Shown: positions 1 to 9,491 of the stretch, piece by piece
How the letters are laid out: every line of letters starts with the position of its first letter
How positions within the stretch are numbered: the first letter of the stretch is position 1
From: Salsipaludibacter albus
GTDB lineage: Bacteria; Actinomycetota; Nitriliruptoria; Nitriliruptorales; Nitriliruptoraceae
Reading direction: 5' to 3'
NCBI RefSeq assembly: GCF_019798055.1
Contig: NZ_JAHOPH010000030.1
Span: 1-45,690, forward strand
Length of the DNA stretch: 45,690 nucleotides
The notes under the pieces: model-generated
What the model was told of the DNA's origin: nothing
Databases searched by the model: none
The model's input: the letters and a program-made list of their open reading frames with translations, nothing else
Made by a program: the position numbers and the translations under genes

Positions 1-812
1 GTCGTGGTCGGGGCGTCGTCGGCGGTGGCGTCGTCGGCGGTGGCGTCGTCGGCGGTGGCGTCGTCGGCGGACGCGGACCTGTCGGACGGGGTGGTCTCGG
101 CCGGGCCGCCCGGGCTGACCGGCTTGTCGACCGCCTGTCCCGGCGACGTGGCCAGGTGCGGTGCCAGCTCGCCACGCGCGACCCGCAACACCTGGTCGTC
201 GTCCAGGGGGCCGCTGCGCAGGATCTTGGGCTCGCGGCGGGTGAGGTCGACGATGGTGGACGGCTGGCTGTCGGCGCGGCGACCCGCGTCCACGTAGACC
301 CGGACCTTGTCGCCCAACTGGCCGCGGGCAAGGCGGGCGGTCGTCGCCGCCGGCTGGCCCGACAGGTTGGCCGAGGTCACCGCGAGCGGGCCCACCGAAC
401 GGATCACGGCCAGGGTCACGTCGTCCATCGGCATCCGCACGGCGACCGTGTCCTCGTTGCGTCCGAGGTCCCAGGCCAGGTTCGGGTCGGTCCGCACCAC
501 GATGGTGAGCGGGCCCGGCCAGTAGGCCGCCATCAGGTTCTCGGCCGCGTCCGAGACCTCGGGCACCAGTCCCATCAGCTGCTTGGGGCTGCGGATCAGC
601 ACGGGCAGGGGGAAGCGCCGCTGGCGTCGCTTGGCGTCGAAGACCTTCATGGTCGCGCCGGGGTTGAAGGCATCGGCCGCCACGCCGTAGACCGTGTCGG
701 TGGGCAGCACCGCGAGCTCCCCGGCCCGCAGGGCGCTCGATGCGGCGGCGACCGCGTCGTCGAGGTCGGCCGTCGCGTCGACGACCTCGGTCGTGGGGGT
801 CTCGTCGCTCAT
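1..812 (-). CDS. tsaC: L-threonylcarbamoyladenylate synthase (TsaC/Sua5/YrdC family), 3' end beyond window
   Basis: Makes threonylcarbamoyl-AMP from threonine, bicarbonate and ATP, the first step of t6A37 modification of ANN-decoding tRNAs in the cytoplasm. The reading frame starts at ATG 812 and runs off the left edge. Visible YrdC landmarks are the early LPTDTVYG segment, the basic AKRRQRR stretch followed by PLPVL, and TSANLSG. After the YrdC core (about residues 1-200) comes a low-complexity Ala/Thr/Asp tail built from 15-bp repeats and continuing past the edge, so the C-terminus is not a normal Sua5 domain as far as seen. The prmC stop and this start share one base (TGATG), so the two are translationally coupled, as in the conserved actinobacterial prfA-prmC-sua5 order. 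Family assignment is firm; total length is unknown. Confidence 0.93.
   Translation of the reverse strand, partial: MSDETPTTEVVDATADLDDAVAAASSALRAGELAVLPTDTVYGVAADAFNPGATMKVFDAKRRQRRFPLPVLIRSPKQLMGLVPEVSDAAENLMAAYWPGPLTIVVRTDPNLAWDLGRNEDTVAVRMPMDDVTLAVIRSVGPLAVTSANLSGQPAATTARLARGQLGDKVRVYVDAGRRADSQPSTIVDLTRREPKILRSGPLDDDQVLRVARGELAPHLATSPGQAVDKPVSPGGPAETTPSDRSASADDATADDATADDATADDAPTT
13..70. repeat. 15-bp tandem repeat inside tsaC tail, about 3.9 copies
   Basis: Units begin at 13, 28, 43 and 58 (the last incomplete) and are identical over the compared bases. Read on the minus strand, they encode repeated Ala-Thr-Ala-Asp-Asp, an acidic flexible tail. A multiple-of-three unit preserves the frame if copy number changes. 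Confidence 0.9.
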
Positions 813-1860
813 CACTGTGCTCCGCTCGGCGGGTGCTCGGGTGACCGGTCGTGGTCGGTGCCGGCCCGGCGGGCCACCACCGCGCGGTCGCGGCCGGCGA
901 GGTCGACGACCAGTGTGGCGTCGACCAGGCCCGCCGCGCCAGCCGCGGCCCGGGCATGGTCGCCGCGGCGCTCGTCGATCTCGACCACCACCGTGCCGCC
1001 CGGCGCCAGCCACGCGGGGGCACCGGCCAGGATCGCGTCGACCACCTCGTGGCCGTCCTCACCCCCGACCAGCGCGGCGTCGGGGTCGTGGTCGGCCACC
1101 TCCCGCGCCCACGTCCCGCGATCTGCGGACGGCAGGTACGGCGGGTTGGCGACGAGCACCGCCACGCGACCACGCCACGCACCGGGCAGGGGGTCGAACA
1201 GGTCGCCCCCCAGCACCCGGACGGAGGCCTCGGGGGCGAGGTGGTCCCCCGGCCGCCACGGGGACGGTCGGGGCCGGTCCACCAGCCGGGCCACGTTGGT
1301 CCGGGCCAGGTCCAGCGCGTCCACGTCGCGTTCGACGGCCACCACGTCCACGCCCGGCACCTCGCTGGCCACCGCCAGGGCGATCGCCCCGGTCCCGCTG
1401 CACAGGTCGACGACGCGCCGGTCGGTCATCGGCCACGCCGAGCCCGCGTCGATCGCCACGCCCGCCACCACCTCCGTCTCCGGTCGTGGCACGAACACCC
1501 CCGACCGACACGCCACCGTCACGAACCGGAACGCGGTCTCCCCGACCACCACCTGCAGCGGCTGGCCCGCCGCTCGCCGAGCCACCAACTCGTCCAGCCG
1601 CACCCGGTCGAGCCGACCGTCGTCGTCGGTCGCCGCCTCGACCAGCCAGTCTGCCTCACGTGGCACGGCGATCCCGGCCGACGCCAGGCGCGCCCGGACC
1701 TCGTGGACCACGTCGTCGATCGACCCGACCCGGCTGGACGTGGCCGCGGACGCACGATCGGAGGCCTCTTCCGGCCGTGCGCCCGGCGGGCCGGGCCGTC
1801 CGACGCCACGGGCCGGGTCCTGCACCTGCCCATCGTCACGAGCACTGCCGCCGGCCCTGC

Positions 1861-1864
<4 letters not shown>
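812..1864 (-). CDS. prmC: Peptide chain release factor N5-glutamine methyltransferase
   Basis: SAM-dependent methylation of the GGQ glutamine of release factors, whose gene lies immediately upstream. The 350-residue product has the SAM-binding segment VDLCSGTGA (about 152-160) and the catalytic NPPY motif (about 240-243), which binds the target glutamine amide. An N-terminal helical part (about 48-130) resembles the PrmC substrate-binding domain. The first 45 residues are a polar, probably disordered extension beyond the usual 280-290 residues. The ATG start overlaps the prfA stop by four bases (ATGA), which supports this start. The gene sits in the operon rpmE-prfA-prmC-tsaC. Confidence 0.95.
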
Positions 1865-2928
<1,064 letters not shown>

Positions 2929-3014
2929 GGCTGCCTCCCGGACGGTTCGAGCTCACCGGGTCGGGCGGGCGTCGCGACCGTCGGGTCGCTGGCCCGCACC
3001 CCCCGGACATGCGA

Positions 3015-3045
3015 CCGGCGCCGACCCCACGGGGACCGGCGCCGG
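3015..3045. terminator. GC-rich hairpin between rpmE and prfA
   Basis: Perfect 8-bp inverted arms (3015-3022 and 3038-3045, ccggcgcc/ggcgccgg), continued by a CCCC/GGGG pairing around a tiny loop. No T-run follows on either strand, so it may be a partial terminator or attenuator setting the rpmE to prfA ratio, or an mRNA-stabilising stem. Confidence 0.5.
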
Positions 3046-3060
3046 AACGACGTCGTCGGA

Positions 3061-3273
3061 CTACTTGGCGTCCTGGGACTGCTGGAGACGACGCTTGAAG
3101 CGGTCGACCCGACCGCCCGTGTCCACCATCCGCTGCTTGCCGGTGTAGAACGGGTGGCACTCGTTGCACAGTTCGATGTTGACCGAATCGACGGTGCCGC
3201 CGGTGGTGAAGCTGTTCCCGCAGGAACAGGTCACCGTCATGGTCTTGTACTCGGGATGGATGCCCTGGCGCAT
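3061..3273 (-). CDS. rpmE: 50S ribosomal protein L31 (zinc-binding type)
   Basis: A 70-residue L31. The cysteines of CSCGNSF and CNECHPFY form the CxC...CxxC zinc ribbon of the C+ type, and the conserved TGKQR and [10 protein letters not shown] segments follow. The ATG at 3273 is the start matching family length; a GAGGA element lies about 8 bases upstream. The gene sits directly upstream of prfA, as in the conserved actinobacterial rho-rpmE-prfA order, but here rho is more than 7 kb away. C+ L31 is commonly replaced by a C- paralogue under zinc limitation; no such paralogue is in this window. Confidence 0.97.
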   Translation of the reverse strand: MRQGIHPEYKTMTVTCSCGNSFTTGGTVDSVNIELCNECHPFYTGKQRMVDTGGRVDRFKRRLQQSQDAK

Positions 3274-3408
3274 GGTGATCGTCCTCGTCTCGTGGATGCG
3301 CGACGCCCGAAACAGCGTCGTCTTGGGTGCGGCAGCCGGACGAGCCGCCGCAGGAGTCCAACGTCGTGCCCCATGGGGATGTTCCCGGGACCGACGTGGC
3401 GAGTGGCC

Positions 3409-3414
3409 AGCGTA
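3409..3414 (-). promoter_or_regulatory. Candidate -10 element for the rpmE operon
   Basis: TACGCT on the minus strand fits TANNNT. It would place a start near 3402 and leave a leader of about 130 nt before rpmE, which includes a 10-bp palindrome at 3369-3378. No good -35 is visible. Confidence 0.3.
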
Positions 3415-3452
3415 CCCCAGGGGTCGAGGACGGGCCGCCGGGCCCCTCGGGG

Positions 3453-3482
3453 TCGAACCGCGGTGGTTGCGAGCGGTAGCAT
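3453..3482 (+). promoter_or_regulatory. Candidate promoter for the Bax-inhibitor-like gene
   Basis: TCGAAC (3453-3458), an 18-bp spacer and TAGCAT (3477-3482), giving a start near 3489 and a leader of about 20 nt containing the GGAGG ribosome site. The -35 match is poor (3 of 6). Confidence 0.35.
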
Positions 3483-3507
3483 CTTCCCACCCGTCCGGAG
3501 GCTCGCC

Positions 3508-4218
3508 ATGTCCGCGTCCCGTCCCGCTCCACCGGCCGCACCGGCCGCACCGGCCATCCCGGCCGCCCAGATGGGAGCCGCCGCCCAACGTGCCTTCATG
3601 GTGCGGGTCTACGCCCACCTGCTGGCCGCCATGGCCGCGTTCGTGGGGCTGGAGTACGTGCTGTTCACCACCGGCCTGGCCGAGGCCTTCACCGTCGCCA
3701 TCGGCGGGGTCAACTGGCTGCTGATCCTGGGTGGCTTCATGGTCGCGTCGTGGGTGGCCCAGCGTGCCACCGCGTCGGGGAGCCGTGGGGTCCAGTACGC
3801 CGGGTTGTTCGGGCTGGTCGCCGCCTACGCACTGGTCTTCACGCCCCTGCTCTACATCGCCTCGATCGAGCAGCCGGGTGCGATCGGGCTGGCCGCGGTG
3901 ATCACGCTGGCCGGGTTCGTCGCCCTGTCGGGCATCGCCATCACCACCGCGGTCGACTTCTCGTGGATGCGCTCCCTGCTGATGTGGGGCGGCGTCGCGG
4001 CACTGGGGCTGATCGTGGTCGCGGTCCTGTTCGGACTGGACCTGGGCGCATGGTTCTCGATCGGCATGATCGCCCTGGCCGGTGGCGCGGTCCTGCACGA
4101 CACCCAGCGGATCCACCGCCACATGCCCGCCAACCGCGAGGTCGGGGCGGCGGCATCGCTGTTCGGCTCGGTCGCGATGATGTTCTACTACGTCCTGCGC
4201 CTGCTCCTGCGACGCTGA
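3508..4218 (+). CDS. Bax inhibitor-1 / YbhL-YccA family membrane protein
   Basis: A 236-residue integral membrane protein with about seven hydrophobic segments after a 25-residue Ala/Pro-rich N-terminus. The late segment [19 protein letters not shown] carries the family's conserved DTQRI, and the C-terminus [19 protein letters not shown] matches the last helix of the UPF0005/BI-1 family. Family members act as pH-sensitive Ca2+/H+ leak channels or membrane-protein quality-control partners; the role here is unknown. The ATG at 3508 has GGAGG six bases upstream. The next gene begins 2 bp after the stop, so they form an operon. Confidence 0.85.
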   Translation: MSASRPAPPAAPAAPAIPAAQMGAAAQRAFMVRVYAHLLAAMAAFVGLEYVLFTTGLAEAFTVAIGGVNWLLILGGFMVASWVAQRATASGSRGVQYAGLFGLVAAYALVFTPLLYIASIEQPGAIGLAAVITLAGFVALSGIAITTAVDFSWMRSLLMWGGVAALGLIVVAVLFGLDLGAWFSIGMIALAGGAVLHDTQRIHRHMPANREVGAAASLFGSVAMMFYYVLRLLLRR

Positions 4219-4220
4219 GC

Positions 4221-4847
4221 ATGCTCGATCCGGCCACGCGGCAGGTCGCCGATCACGACCTGCTGGACCTCGACGTGCTGGAGGTCGCCGACGGGGACCT
4301 GCTGGCCGACTGGACCTTCGAACGCTGCCGGTTCGCCGGCGCCGACCTCCCGGGCCTGGTCACGCACCGGGTCACCTTCTCGGCCTGCGAGTTCACCAAC
4401 ACGGACCTGGCGGGGTCTCGTCACGACGGCAGCGCGTTCACCAACTGCCGGTTCCCCGGAGCCAACCTCGCCACCGCGTCGTTCTCCGGGTGCAAGCTGA
4501 CCGGCACGGACCTCAGCGGGGCCCGGCTGCTTGCCCTGGAGGTGGACGGCGGCGACTGGTCGTGGACCAACCTGCGCCAGTGCGACCTGTCGGGCCGGTC
4601 GCTGGGCGGGGTCCGCCTCGCCCACGCCGACCTGGACGCGGCCGACCTGTCCGACGCGGACCTGTCCGGCGCCGACCTGTCGGACGCCAACCTGCGTCAC
4701 GCCGACCTGTCCGGCGCCGACCTGCGCGGGGCCCGCATCGACCGAGCCGTGTTCGACGACGCGGTGCTCACCGGGACCCGGATCGACCTCGGGATCGCGG
4801 TCGCACTGGCCCGCGCACGGGGTGCCGAGGTCGACCCCACCGCGTAG
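4221..4847 (+). CDS. Pentapeptide-repeat protein
   Basis: A 208-residue protein made largely of A(D/N)LXX-type pentapeptides, imperfect between residues 30 and 100 and very regular between about 125 and 180 ([15 protein letters not shown]). Such repeats fold into a right-handed quadrilateral beta helix. It has no signal peptide or membrane segment, so it is probably cytoplasmic. Some family members mimic DNA and protect gyrase (MfpA/Qnr), but most have no known role and nothing here singles out gyrase. The start is 2 bp after the BI-1 stop, so translation is likely coupled. Confidence 0.9.
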   Translation: MLDPATRQVADHDLLDLDVLEVADGDLLADWTFERCRFAGADLPGLVTHRVTFSACEFTNTDLAGSRHDGSAFTNCRFPGANLATASFSGCKLTGTDLSGARLLALEVDGGDWSWTNLRQCDLSGRSLGGVRLAHADLDAADLSDADLSGADLSDANLRHADLSGADLRGARIDRAVFDDAVLTGTRIDLGIAVALARARGAEVDPTA

Positions 4848-4952
4848 ACGGCCACGACACCGGGACGTGCTTGCCACGGCCGGCCCTCGCGGCGATACTC
4901 CACGACGGTGCAACGGCGCGGGGTGCCGGGGCAGGTGGCCGGGAGGTCGGGG

Positions 4953-5408
4953 ATGTACCAGTTCTTCAAGTTCGTCCACATCGTGGCGGCGATCGCCTGG
5001 CTCGGAGCCGGGCTCACGTTCCAGGTGATGAACGCCCGTACCCGCGCGAGCGGCGACGAGGCCGGCATTGCGTGGTTGGCCGAGCAGGGCCAGTGGTTCG
5101 GCCGACGGTTCTTCTCGCTGGCGGCCATCACCACGCTGGTCGCCGGGATCGTCATGGTGGCGGTGTCCGACGGCATCGGCTTCGGCGACCTGTGGATCAC
5201 GATCGGGTTCGCCGGCATCCTCGCCTCGATCCTGATCGGGGCGATCGCGATCAGCCGCACCACCGACCGGCTGGCCGAGGTCATCGAGACCGACGGCGCG
5301 ACCTCGGCGACGGCGACGGGCCTGCGTCGGCGCCTGGACGTGCTGGGCTGGGTCGACCTCACCATCGTCTTCGCGGTCGTCGCCGTGATGGTCTACAAGC
5401 CCGGCTGA
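4953..5408 (+). CDS. DUF2269-like integral membrane protein
   Basis: A 151-residue product with four predicted transmembrane helices. It begins MYQFFKFVHIVAAIAWLGAG, the N-terminal helix with His and Gly-Ala-Trp seen in DUF2269/CopD-like small membrane proteins. The two buried His/Trp positions hint at haem or metal contact, but this is inference. The ATG at 4953 is preferred over an in-frame ATG at 4908 because GGGAGG lies 6-7 bases before it and the hydrophobic helix then starts at residue 4. A 45-nt hairpin follows the stop by 20 bp. Confidence 0.72.
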   Translation: MYQFFKFVHIVAAIAWLGAGLTFQVMNARTRASGDEAGIAWLAEQGQWFGRRFFSLAAITTLVAGIVMVAVSDGIGFGDLWITIGFAGILASILIGAIAISRTTDRLAEVIETDGATSATATGLRRRLDVLGWVDLTIVFAVVAVMVYKPG

Positions 5409-5428
5409 ATCGTCGCCCGGGACTCATC

Positions 5429-5473
5429 AGCGGGTGCAGGATGGTGCGGAAGCCGCACTGATCTGCACCCGCT
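5429..5473. terminator. Long two-tier hairpin after the DUF2269 gene
   Basis: Perfect 11-bp outer arms (5429-5439 and 5463-5473), then a 4/4 internal mismatch region with G-U potential, then a perfect 6-bp inner stem (5444-5449 and 5453-5458) with a 3-nt loop. It lies 20 bp after the plus-strand stop, pointing at minus-strand genes. A 14-bp palindrome (5485-5498) follows. There is no T-run. It resembles the hairpin at 31047-31094. Confidence 0.6.
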
Positions 5474-5504
5474 CGGGGTCGTCGACCGACCGGTCGGTGG
5501 TCGG

Positions 5505-5723
5505 TCAGGACGTGGGTCGGTCGTGGGGGTGGTCGAGGCCGGGGCGGACGGCCCAGGCGATCGGGAGGTGACAGGGACGATCGGAGCCGGGTGCCGGCAC
5601 GGCAGGCGCCGTGGGCGGCTCGTCGGTGGACGGGGTCGCGGCGGGCTCGGGGCAGGTGGAGGTCGGCTGGTCGTTGCGGGCCAGCGGCGGATGGGTGGCG
5701 AGCGGGCTCGGGACACGTGCCAT
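5505..5723 (-). CDS. Small proline-rich hypothetical protein
   Basis: A 72-residue frame starting at ATG 5723 with an AAGGA ribosome site about 8 bases upstream. About nine tenths of its codons end in G or C, as in real genes here. The product is rich in Pro, Ala and Thr, has two Cys and several His, and has no hydrophobic segment. I do not recognise a family. It sits between the PBP gene upstream on the same strand (stop at 5917) and the palindromes at 5429-5498. The intervening 193 bp hold no other gene. It could be a spurious frame in high-GC DNA. Confidence 0.38.
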   Translation of the reverse strand: MARVPSPLATHPPLARNDQPTSTCPEPAATPSTDEPPTAPAVPAPGSDRPCHLPIAWAVRPGLDHPHDRPTS

Positions 5724-5916
5724 GACGACGTCCTTCGTGCGCGGGTCGCGGGGAGGGGCGGGGCGGACGGGACGTCCGTCCCGGCGGGGACAGCGTGCAG
5801 CGTCGGCATGTTGACGACGTCACGCGAGTGTTACGACCGGGCGAAGACTGCCGGACGGACGGTGCCGTCGATCGGACCCCGGCCACACGGCCCCTGCCCG
5901 TCGTGCCGGGCGGTGC

Positions 5917-7935
5917 TCAGTCGGCATCGAGCGCGACGAGGAAGTCCCGCACGAGCGGCGCGGCGGTGCCGCCGCCGGAGCCCCCGTCGGTGTCGGTGAC
6001 CACCAGCGCGAACGCGAGGTCGTCGCGGTAGCCGGCGAACCAGGCGTGCTGGCGGAGGTCCCCGTCCTCGTCGCGGAAGTCGGCCGTGCCGGTCTTGCCG
6101 TGGACCTCGGGTCCGGGGAGGTCCTCCAGGGCTCGGCCCGAGCCGTCGGTGACGACCAGGCGGGTCAGGTCCTGGAGGTCGGCGAGCACCCTGGCGGGCG
6201 GCCCGTCGACCGGCTGGTCGTCGGTGGCCTCGCCGACGTCCGTGGCCCCGGGGTCGACGACCAGCCGGGGCAGCACGCGCTCGCCCTGCGCGACCGTCGC
6301 CATGACGGTGGCCATGGCCAGGGGGTTGACCAGCGTCCGTCCCTGGCCGAACGACGCGAGGGCGAGGTCGGTGGCGTCGGTGGTGGCGGGGACGTCCCCG
6401 GTGAACGCCGACATGCCCAGTGGCCAGGTGACCTCGGCGCCGATCCCGAACCTGGTCGCCGCGTCGTGCAGCGCCGTCGGCGGCAGGTCGCGCGACTCGT
6501 CGATGAAGACCGTGTTGCACGAGTTCGCGAACCCCTGGGCGAAGGTCGTCTCGCCCAGCGCCAGTGACCCGGCGTTGGCGATCGTGCGGTCCCCGACCTC
6601 GATCGTGTTGGGACACGCGACCGGGCTGTCGGGGGTGATGCCGGCGTCCTGTTCCAGCGCGGCGGTGGTGACCACCTTGAACACCGAGCCGGGCGGAAGC
6701 TGACCGGTCCGGGCGATGTCGAAGGTCGCGTCCGGCGAGTTCGCCAGGGCGAGCACGGCCCCGTCGGTGGGTCGGACCACCGCCAGGGCGGCCGGCGTCC
6801 CGACCTCGGCGAGCGCCTCGTGGGCCAGTCGCTGGACCCGGCGATCCAGCGTCACCGTGAGGTCCCGGCCGGCGGTCGGGTCGACCTCGTGCAGCACGGC
6901 CTCCTCGGCACCGTCGGCGTCGACCGCGAGGACGGTCCACCCGGGCGTGCCGGCCAGGTCCTCGTCCCGGTCGGCCTGCAGTCCCGATCGTCCGGCCAGG
7001 TCACCCGGTGCCCAGCGATCGGGCGACTCCTCGAGCTGCTCGGCGCTGACCTCGCCCACCGTGCCCAGCGTGAACGTGGCGAAGCCCCGGTCGGGACCCA
7101 GGAACAGGACGTCGTCGCGGAACGTCGTCCCGACGAGCGGGAACACGACCGGCTCGACCCGCCGGTAGTCGTCGTTGCGCAGGGTCACCACCGGCACGAA
7201 GTGTTCGGGGTCGGCCGCCGCGACGTCGGCCCGGATGGCGTCGGGGTCGAGCTGGACGTCGAGCGTGTCGTCCAGCTCGTCGACGAGGGTCGTCACCACC
7301 TCGTCGAGGTCGTCGACCCGGGCGGGGTGCAGGCCCACGACGGTGGCCCGCTCCGGTCCGACCAGCACCTCGCCGGACGCGTCCAGGATCCGGCCCCGCT
7401 CGGCCGTGGTGCGCCCGACCTCCAGTCGCTCCCCGACGGTGAGGTCCGGATGCACCAGCCGCGGGTCCCAAGCAACCTCCCAGTCCAGCGCCTCGTCGGC
7501 CCGCACGAGGGTCGCCGTGGTCCCGTGGGACCAGGTGCGTTCGGCGGGCAGCGTCCAGGTGACGGTGAGGTCGACCGCGACCCGTTGCTGCTCGGGATCG
7601 GGCTCGCCGAGTCGTTGGACGGTGACGGCCGGCGGATCGGCCAGGAGGTCGGCCGTGATGGCCGCGATCTCGTCGGGTGGTGGCGGTGGAGGGTCGGTGG
7701 CGAAGTCCACCGCGGCCAGGCCGGACGTCGACCAGGTCTCGGCCAGGGTCGTGGCCGCGAGCGCGGGATCCTCGATCCGCGGACGGGACTGCCACCACCA
7801 GGCGGCCCCCAGCAGCACGACGACCACCAGGGCCGCGAGCCACCCACGTCGGCCCGACGCGGGTGTCGCCGGAGCGTGATCGGGCGTGGGCGCGCGGGGC
7901 GGTGGCGGTGCTCCCACGACCTGGTCCGTGGTCAC
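5917..7935 (-). CDS. Class B penicillin-binding protein (transpeptidase) with MecA_N/NTF2-like domain
   Basis: Cross-links peptidoglycan outside the membrane. The 672-residue product has a short cytoplasmic Pro-rich tail, one membrane anchor (about 29-48), an NTF2-like/MecA_N domain (about 55-170), a PBP dimerisation region (about 175-320) and the transpeptidase domain with SVFK (417-420), SCN (472-474) and KTGT (614-617). All catalytic motifs are intact. This layout resembles the M. tuberculosis Rv2864c-type PBP and staphylococcal PBP2a, but a lipobox is absent. The start is GTG with AGGTGAG five bases upstream. It is monocistronic or followed by the small ORF at 5505. Low-affinity behaviour toward beta-lactams cannot be judged from sequence. 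Confidence 0.93.
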   Translation of the reverse strand: MTTDQVVGAPPPPRAPTPDHAPATPASGRRGWLAALVVVVLLGAAWWWQSRPRIEDPALAATTLAETWSTSGLAAVDFATDPPPPPPDEIAAITADLLADPPAVTVQRLGEPDPEQQRVAVDLTVTWTLPAERTWSHGTTATLVRADEALDWEVAWDPRLVHPDLTVGERLEVGRTTAERGRILDASGEVLVGPERATVVGLHPARVDDLDEVVTTLVDELDDTLDVQLDPDAIRADVAAADPEHFVPVVTLRNDDYRRVEPVVFPLVGTTFRDDVLFLGPDRGFATFTLGTVGEVSAEQLEESPDRWAPGDLAGRSGLQADRDEDLAGTPGWTVLAVDADGAEEAVLHEVDPTAGRDLTVTLDRRVQRLAHEALAEVGTPAALAVVRPTDGAVLALANSPDATFDIARTGQLPPGSVFKVVTTAALEQDAGITPDSPVACPNTIEVGDRTIANAGSLALGETTFAQGFANSCNTVFIDESRDLPPTALHDAATRFGIGAEVTWPLGMSAFTGDVPATTDATDLALASFGQGRTLVNPLAMATVMATVAQGERVLPRLVVDPGATDVGEATDDQPVDGPPARVLADLQDLTRLVVTDGSGRALEDLPGPEVHGKTGTADFRDEDGDLRQHAWFAGYRDDLAFALVVTDTDGGSGGGTAAPLVRDFLVALDAD

Positions 7936-7976
7936 CTCAGCTCACCTCGCGTGGCCGCCCGAACGTCCCGGAGGTG

Positions 7977-7982
7977 ACGATA
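7977..7982 (-). promoter_or_regulatory. Candidate -10 element for the PBP gene
   Basis: TATCGT on the minus strand, 42 bp before the GTG start, in otherwise very GC-rich DNA; it predicts a leader of about 35 nt. No clear -35. Confidence 0.33.
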
Positions 7983-8066
7983 TCCCGGCTGCCGGACGAT
8001 TCCCCGGAGGCCGGGCGCTCGCCCAGGAGCCACCCGGGAGGACGCCGACGCCATGTCGTGCGGTGG

Positions 8067-8579
8067 TCAGTCGGGGAGGTCGACCTCGCCGACGTCGCCC
8101 ACGTCCGCCTGTTCGTCGGTCAGCCGTGCGCGCACCATCGCGACCAGCGTCGCGGCCCGGCCCGGGGTGTCCCAGTACTGCGCGCTGGCGGCCCGGACGT
8201 GCAGCAGGCGCAGGTCGGGGTCGGTCGGCCCGTCGGGGAACCACGCCTCGGCGGCGGTGTTCCACAGGTCGCGGGTCCGGACCTCGTCGGTGACGACCTC
8301 GACCCGGCCCGCCAGGGACACCCATGCGTCCGACGACGAGAACCCCAGGTTGACCCGGTTGTCGACGGCCAGGTCCTCGACCACCTCGGTCGTGGCGGAC
8401 GCGAACATCCACGCGTCACCGGTGGCCTCGACCTCCTGGACGGTCATCGGCCGGCTGCGCAGGGACCCGTCGGTGCCGACGGTGGTCAGCAGGCAGATCG
8501 GCATGTCACGCATCAGGCCGACGACGGTGGCGACCGCCTCGGCGTCGACGGGGGCGTGGCCGGTGTCGTGGTGGGTCAT
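8067..8579 (-). CDS. Pyridoxamine 5'-phosphate oxidase-like flavin-binding protein (general stress protein 26 type)
   Basis: A 170-residue split-barrel protein. Segments [23 protein letters not shown], the central [26 protein letters not shown] in outline, and the closing WDTPGR (about 138-143) match the PNPOx-like family that binds FMN or F420. Function in the family ranges from flavin-dependent reduction to simple cofactor storage, so the substrate is unknown. The start at 8579 has AAGGA six bases upstream. It is divergent from the ThuA-like gene, with a 132-bp shared upstream region. Confidence 0.8.
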   Translation of the reverse strand: MTHHDTGHAPVDAEAVATVVGLMRDMPICLLTTVGTDGSLRSRPMTVQEVEATGDAWMFASATTEVVEDLAVDNRVNLGFSSSDAWVSLAGRVEVVTDEVRTRDLWNTAAEAWFPDGPTDPDLRLLHVRAASAQYWDTPGRAATLVAMVRARLTDEQADVGDVGEVDLPD

Positions 8580-8711
8580 CGGGCGTCCTTCACCTGGATT
8601 CGTGGTGGGATGGGACCGTACGACCGTCGGCGACACGGCCACTCCCCCCGTTCGTCCGGCAGACTGGCCCTCCGGCCACCCCCGGACCGGCACCCGATCC
8701 CAGGAGCGCCC

Positions 8712-9491
8712 ATGGCCGACGACGCCACCCCACTGGACGTGCTCGTGTGGGGTGAGCACCGCCACGAGCGCGAGGAGCCGCAGGTCGCGGCGCTGTACCC
8801 GGACGGGATGCACACCACGATCGCCGCCGGCATCACCGAGCACCTCGGCCCTTCGGCCACGGTCCGCACCACCACCCTCGACGAGCCCGAGCACGGACTG
8901 ACCCCGCAGGTGGTCGACGCCACCGACGTGCTGGTGTGGTGGGGCCATGCCGCCCACGACGAGGTCGCCGACCACGTGGTCGAGCGGGTCCACGATGCGG
9001 TCCTGGCCGGCATGGGGCTGGTGGTGCTGCACTCCGGGCACTGGTCGAAGATCTTCCGGCGGCTCATGGGGACGACCTGCGTGTTGCGCTGGCGGGCGGG
9101 CGAGGACCGGGAGCTGGTGTGGACGGTCGACCCGGCCCATCCGATCGCCCGCGGGGTGCCCAACCCGATCGTGATCGAGCGCCAGGAGATGTACGGGGAG
9201 CCGTTCGACGTGCCGCCGCCCGACGAGCTGGTGTTCGTCTCGGGCTTCTCCGGGGGCGAGGTGTTCCGGTCCGGTTGCACGTTCCGCCGGGGCCACGGTC
9301 GGATCTTCTTCTTCTCGCCGGGCGACCAGGGGTATCCGGTCTACCACCACCCGGACGTGCGCCGGGTCATCGCCAACGGGGTCGCCTGGGCCGGGGTCGA
9401 GGGCCCCCGCCGGCTCCCCCGGATCGAGCACCGGGAGGTCGGTGACTTCCGCCCGTCGGGCGACGACGTCTCGACCGGGCCACGGCGGTGA
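8712..9491 (+). CDS. ThuA-like (trehalose utilisation) domain protein
   Basis: A 259-residue glutamine-amidotransferase-fold protein without a signal peptide. Recognisable ThuA features are the N-terminal VLVWGE strand, [12 protein letters not shown] (about 75-86), [13 protein letters not shown] (about 101-113), [13 protein letters not shown] and [25 protein letters not shown] in outline. ThuA proteins belong to trehalose/sugar catabolism and usually accompany Gfo/Idh/MocA dehydrogenases, as here. The ATG at 8712 has AGGAG five bases upstream. The stop overlaps the next start by four bases (GTGA), so the two are co-translated. Confidence 0.88.
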   Translation: MADDATPLDVLVWGEHRHEREEPQVAALYPDGMHTTIAAGITEHLGPSATVRTTTLDEPEHGLTPQVVDATDVLVWWGHAAHDEVADHVVERVHDAVLAGMGLVVLHSGHWSKIFRRLMGTTCVLRWRAGEDRELVWTVDPAHPIARGVPNPIVIERQEMYGEPFDVPPPDELVFVSGFSGGEVFRSGCTFRRGHGRIFFFSPGDQGYPVYHHPDVRRVIANGVAWAGVEGPRRLPRIEHREVGDFRPSGDDVSTGPRR

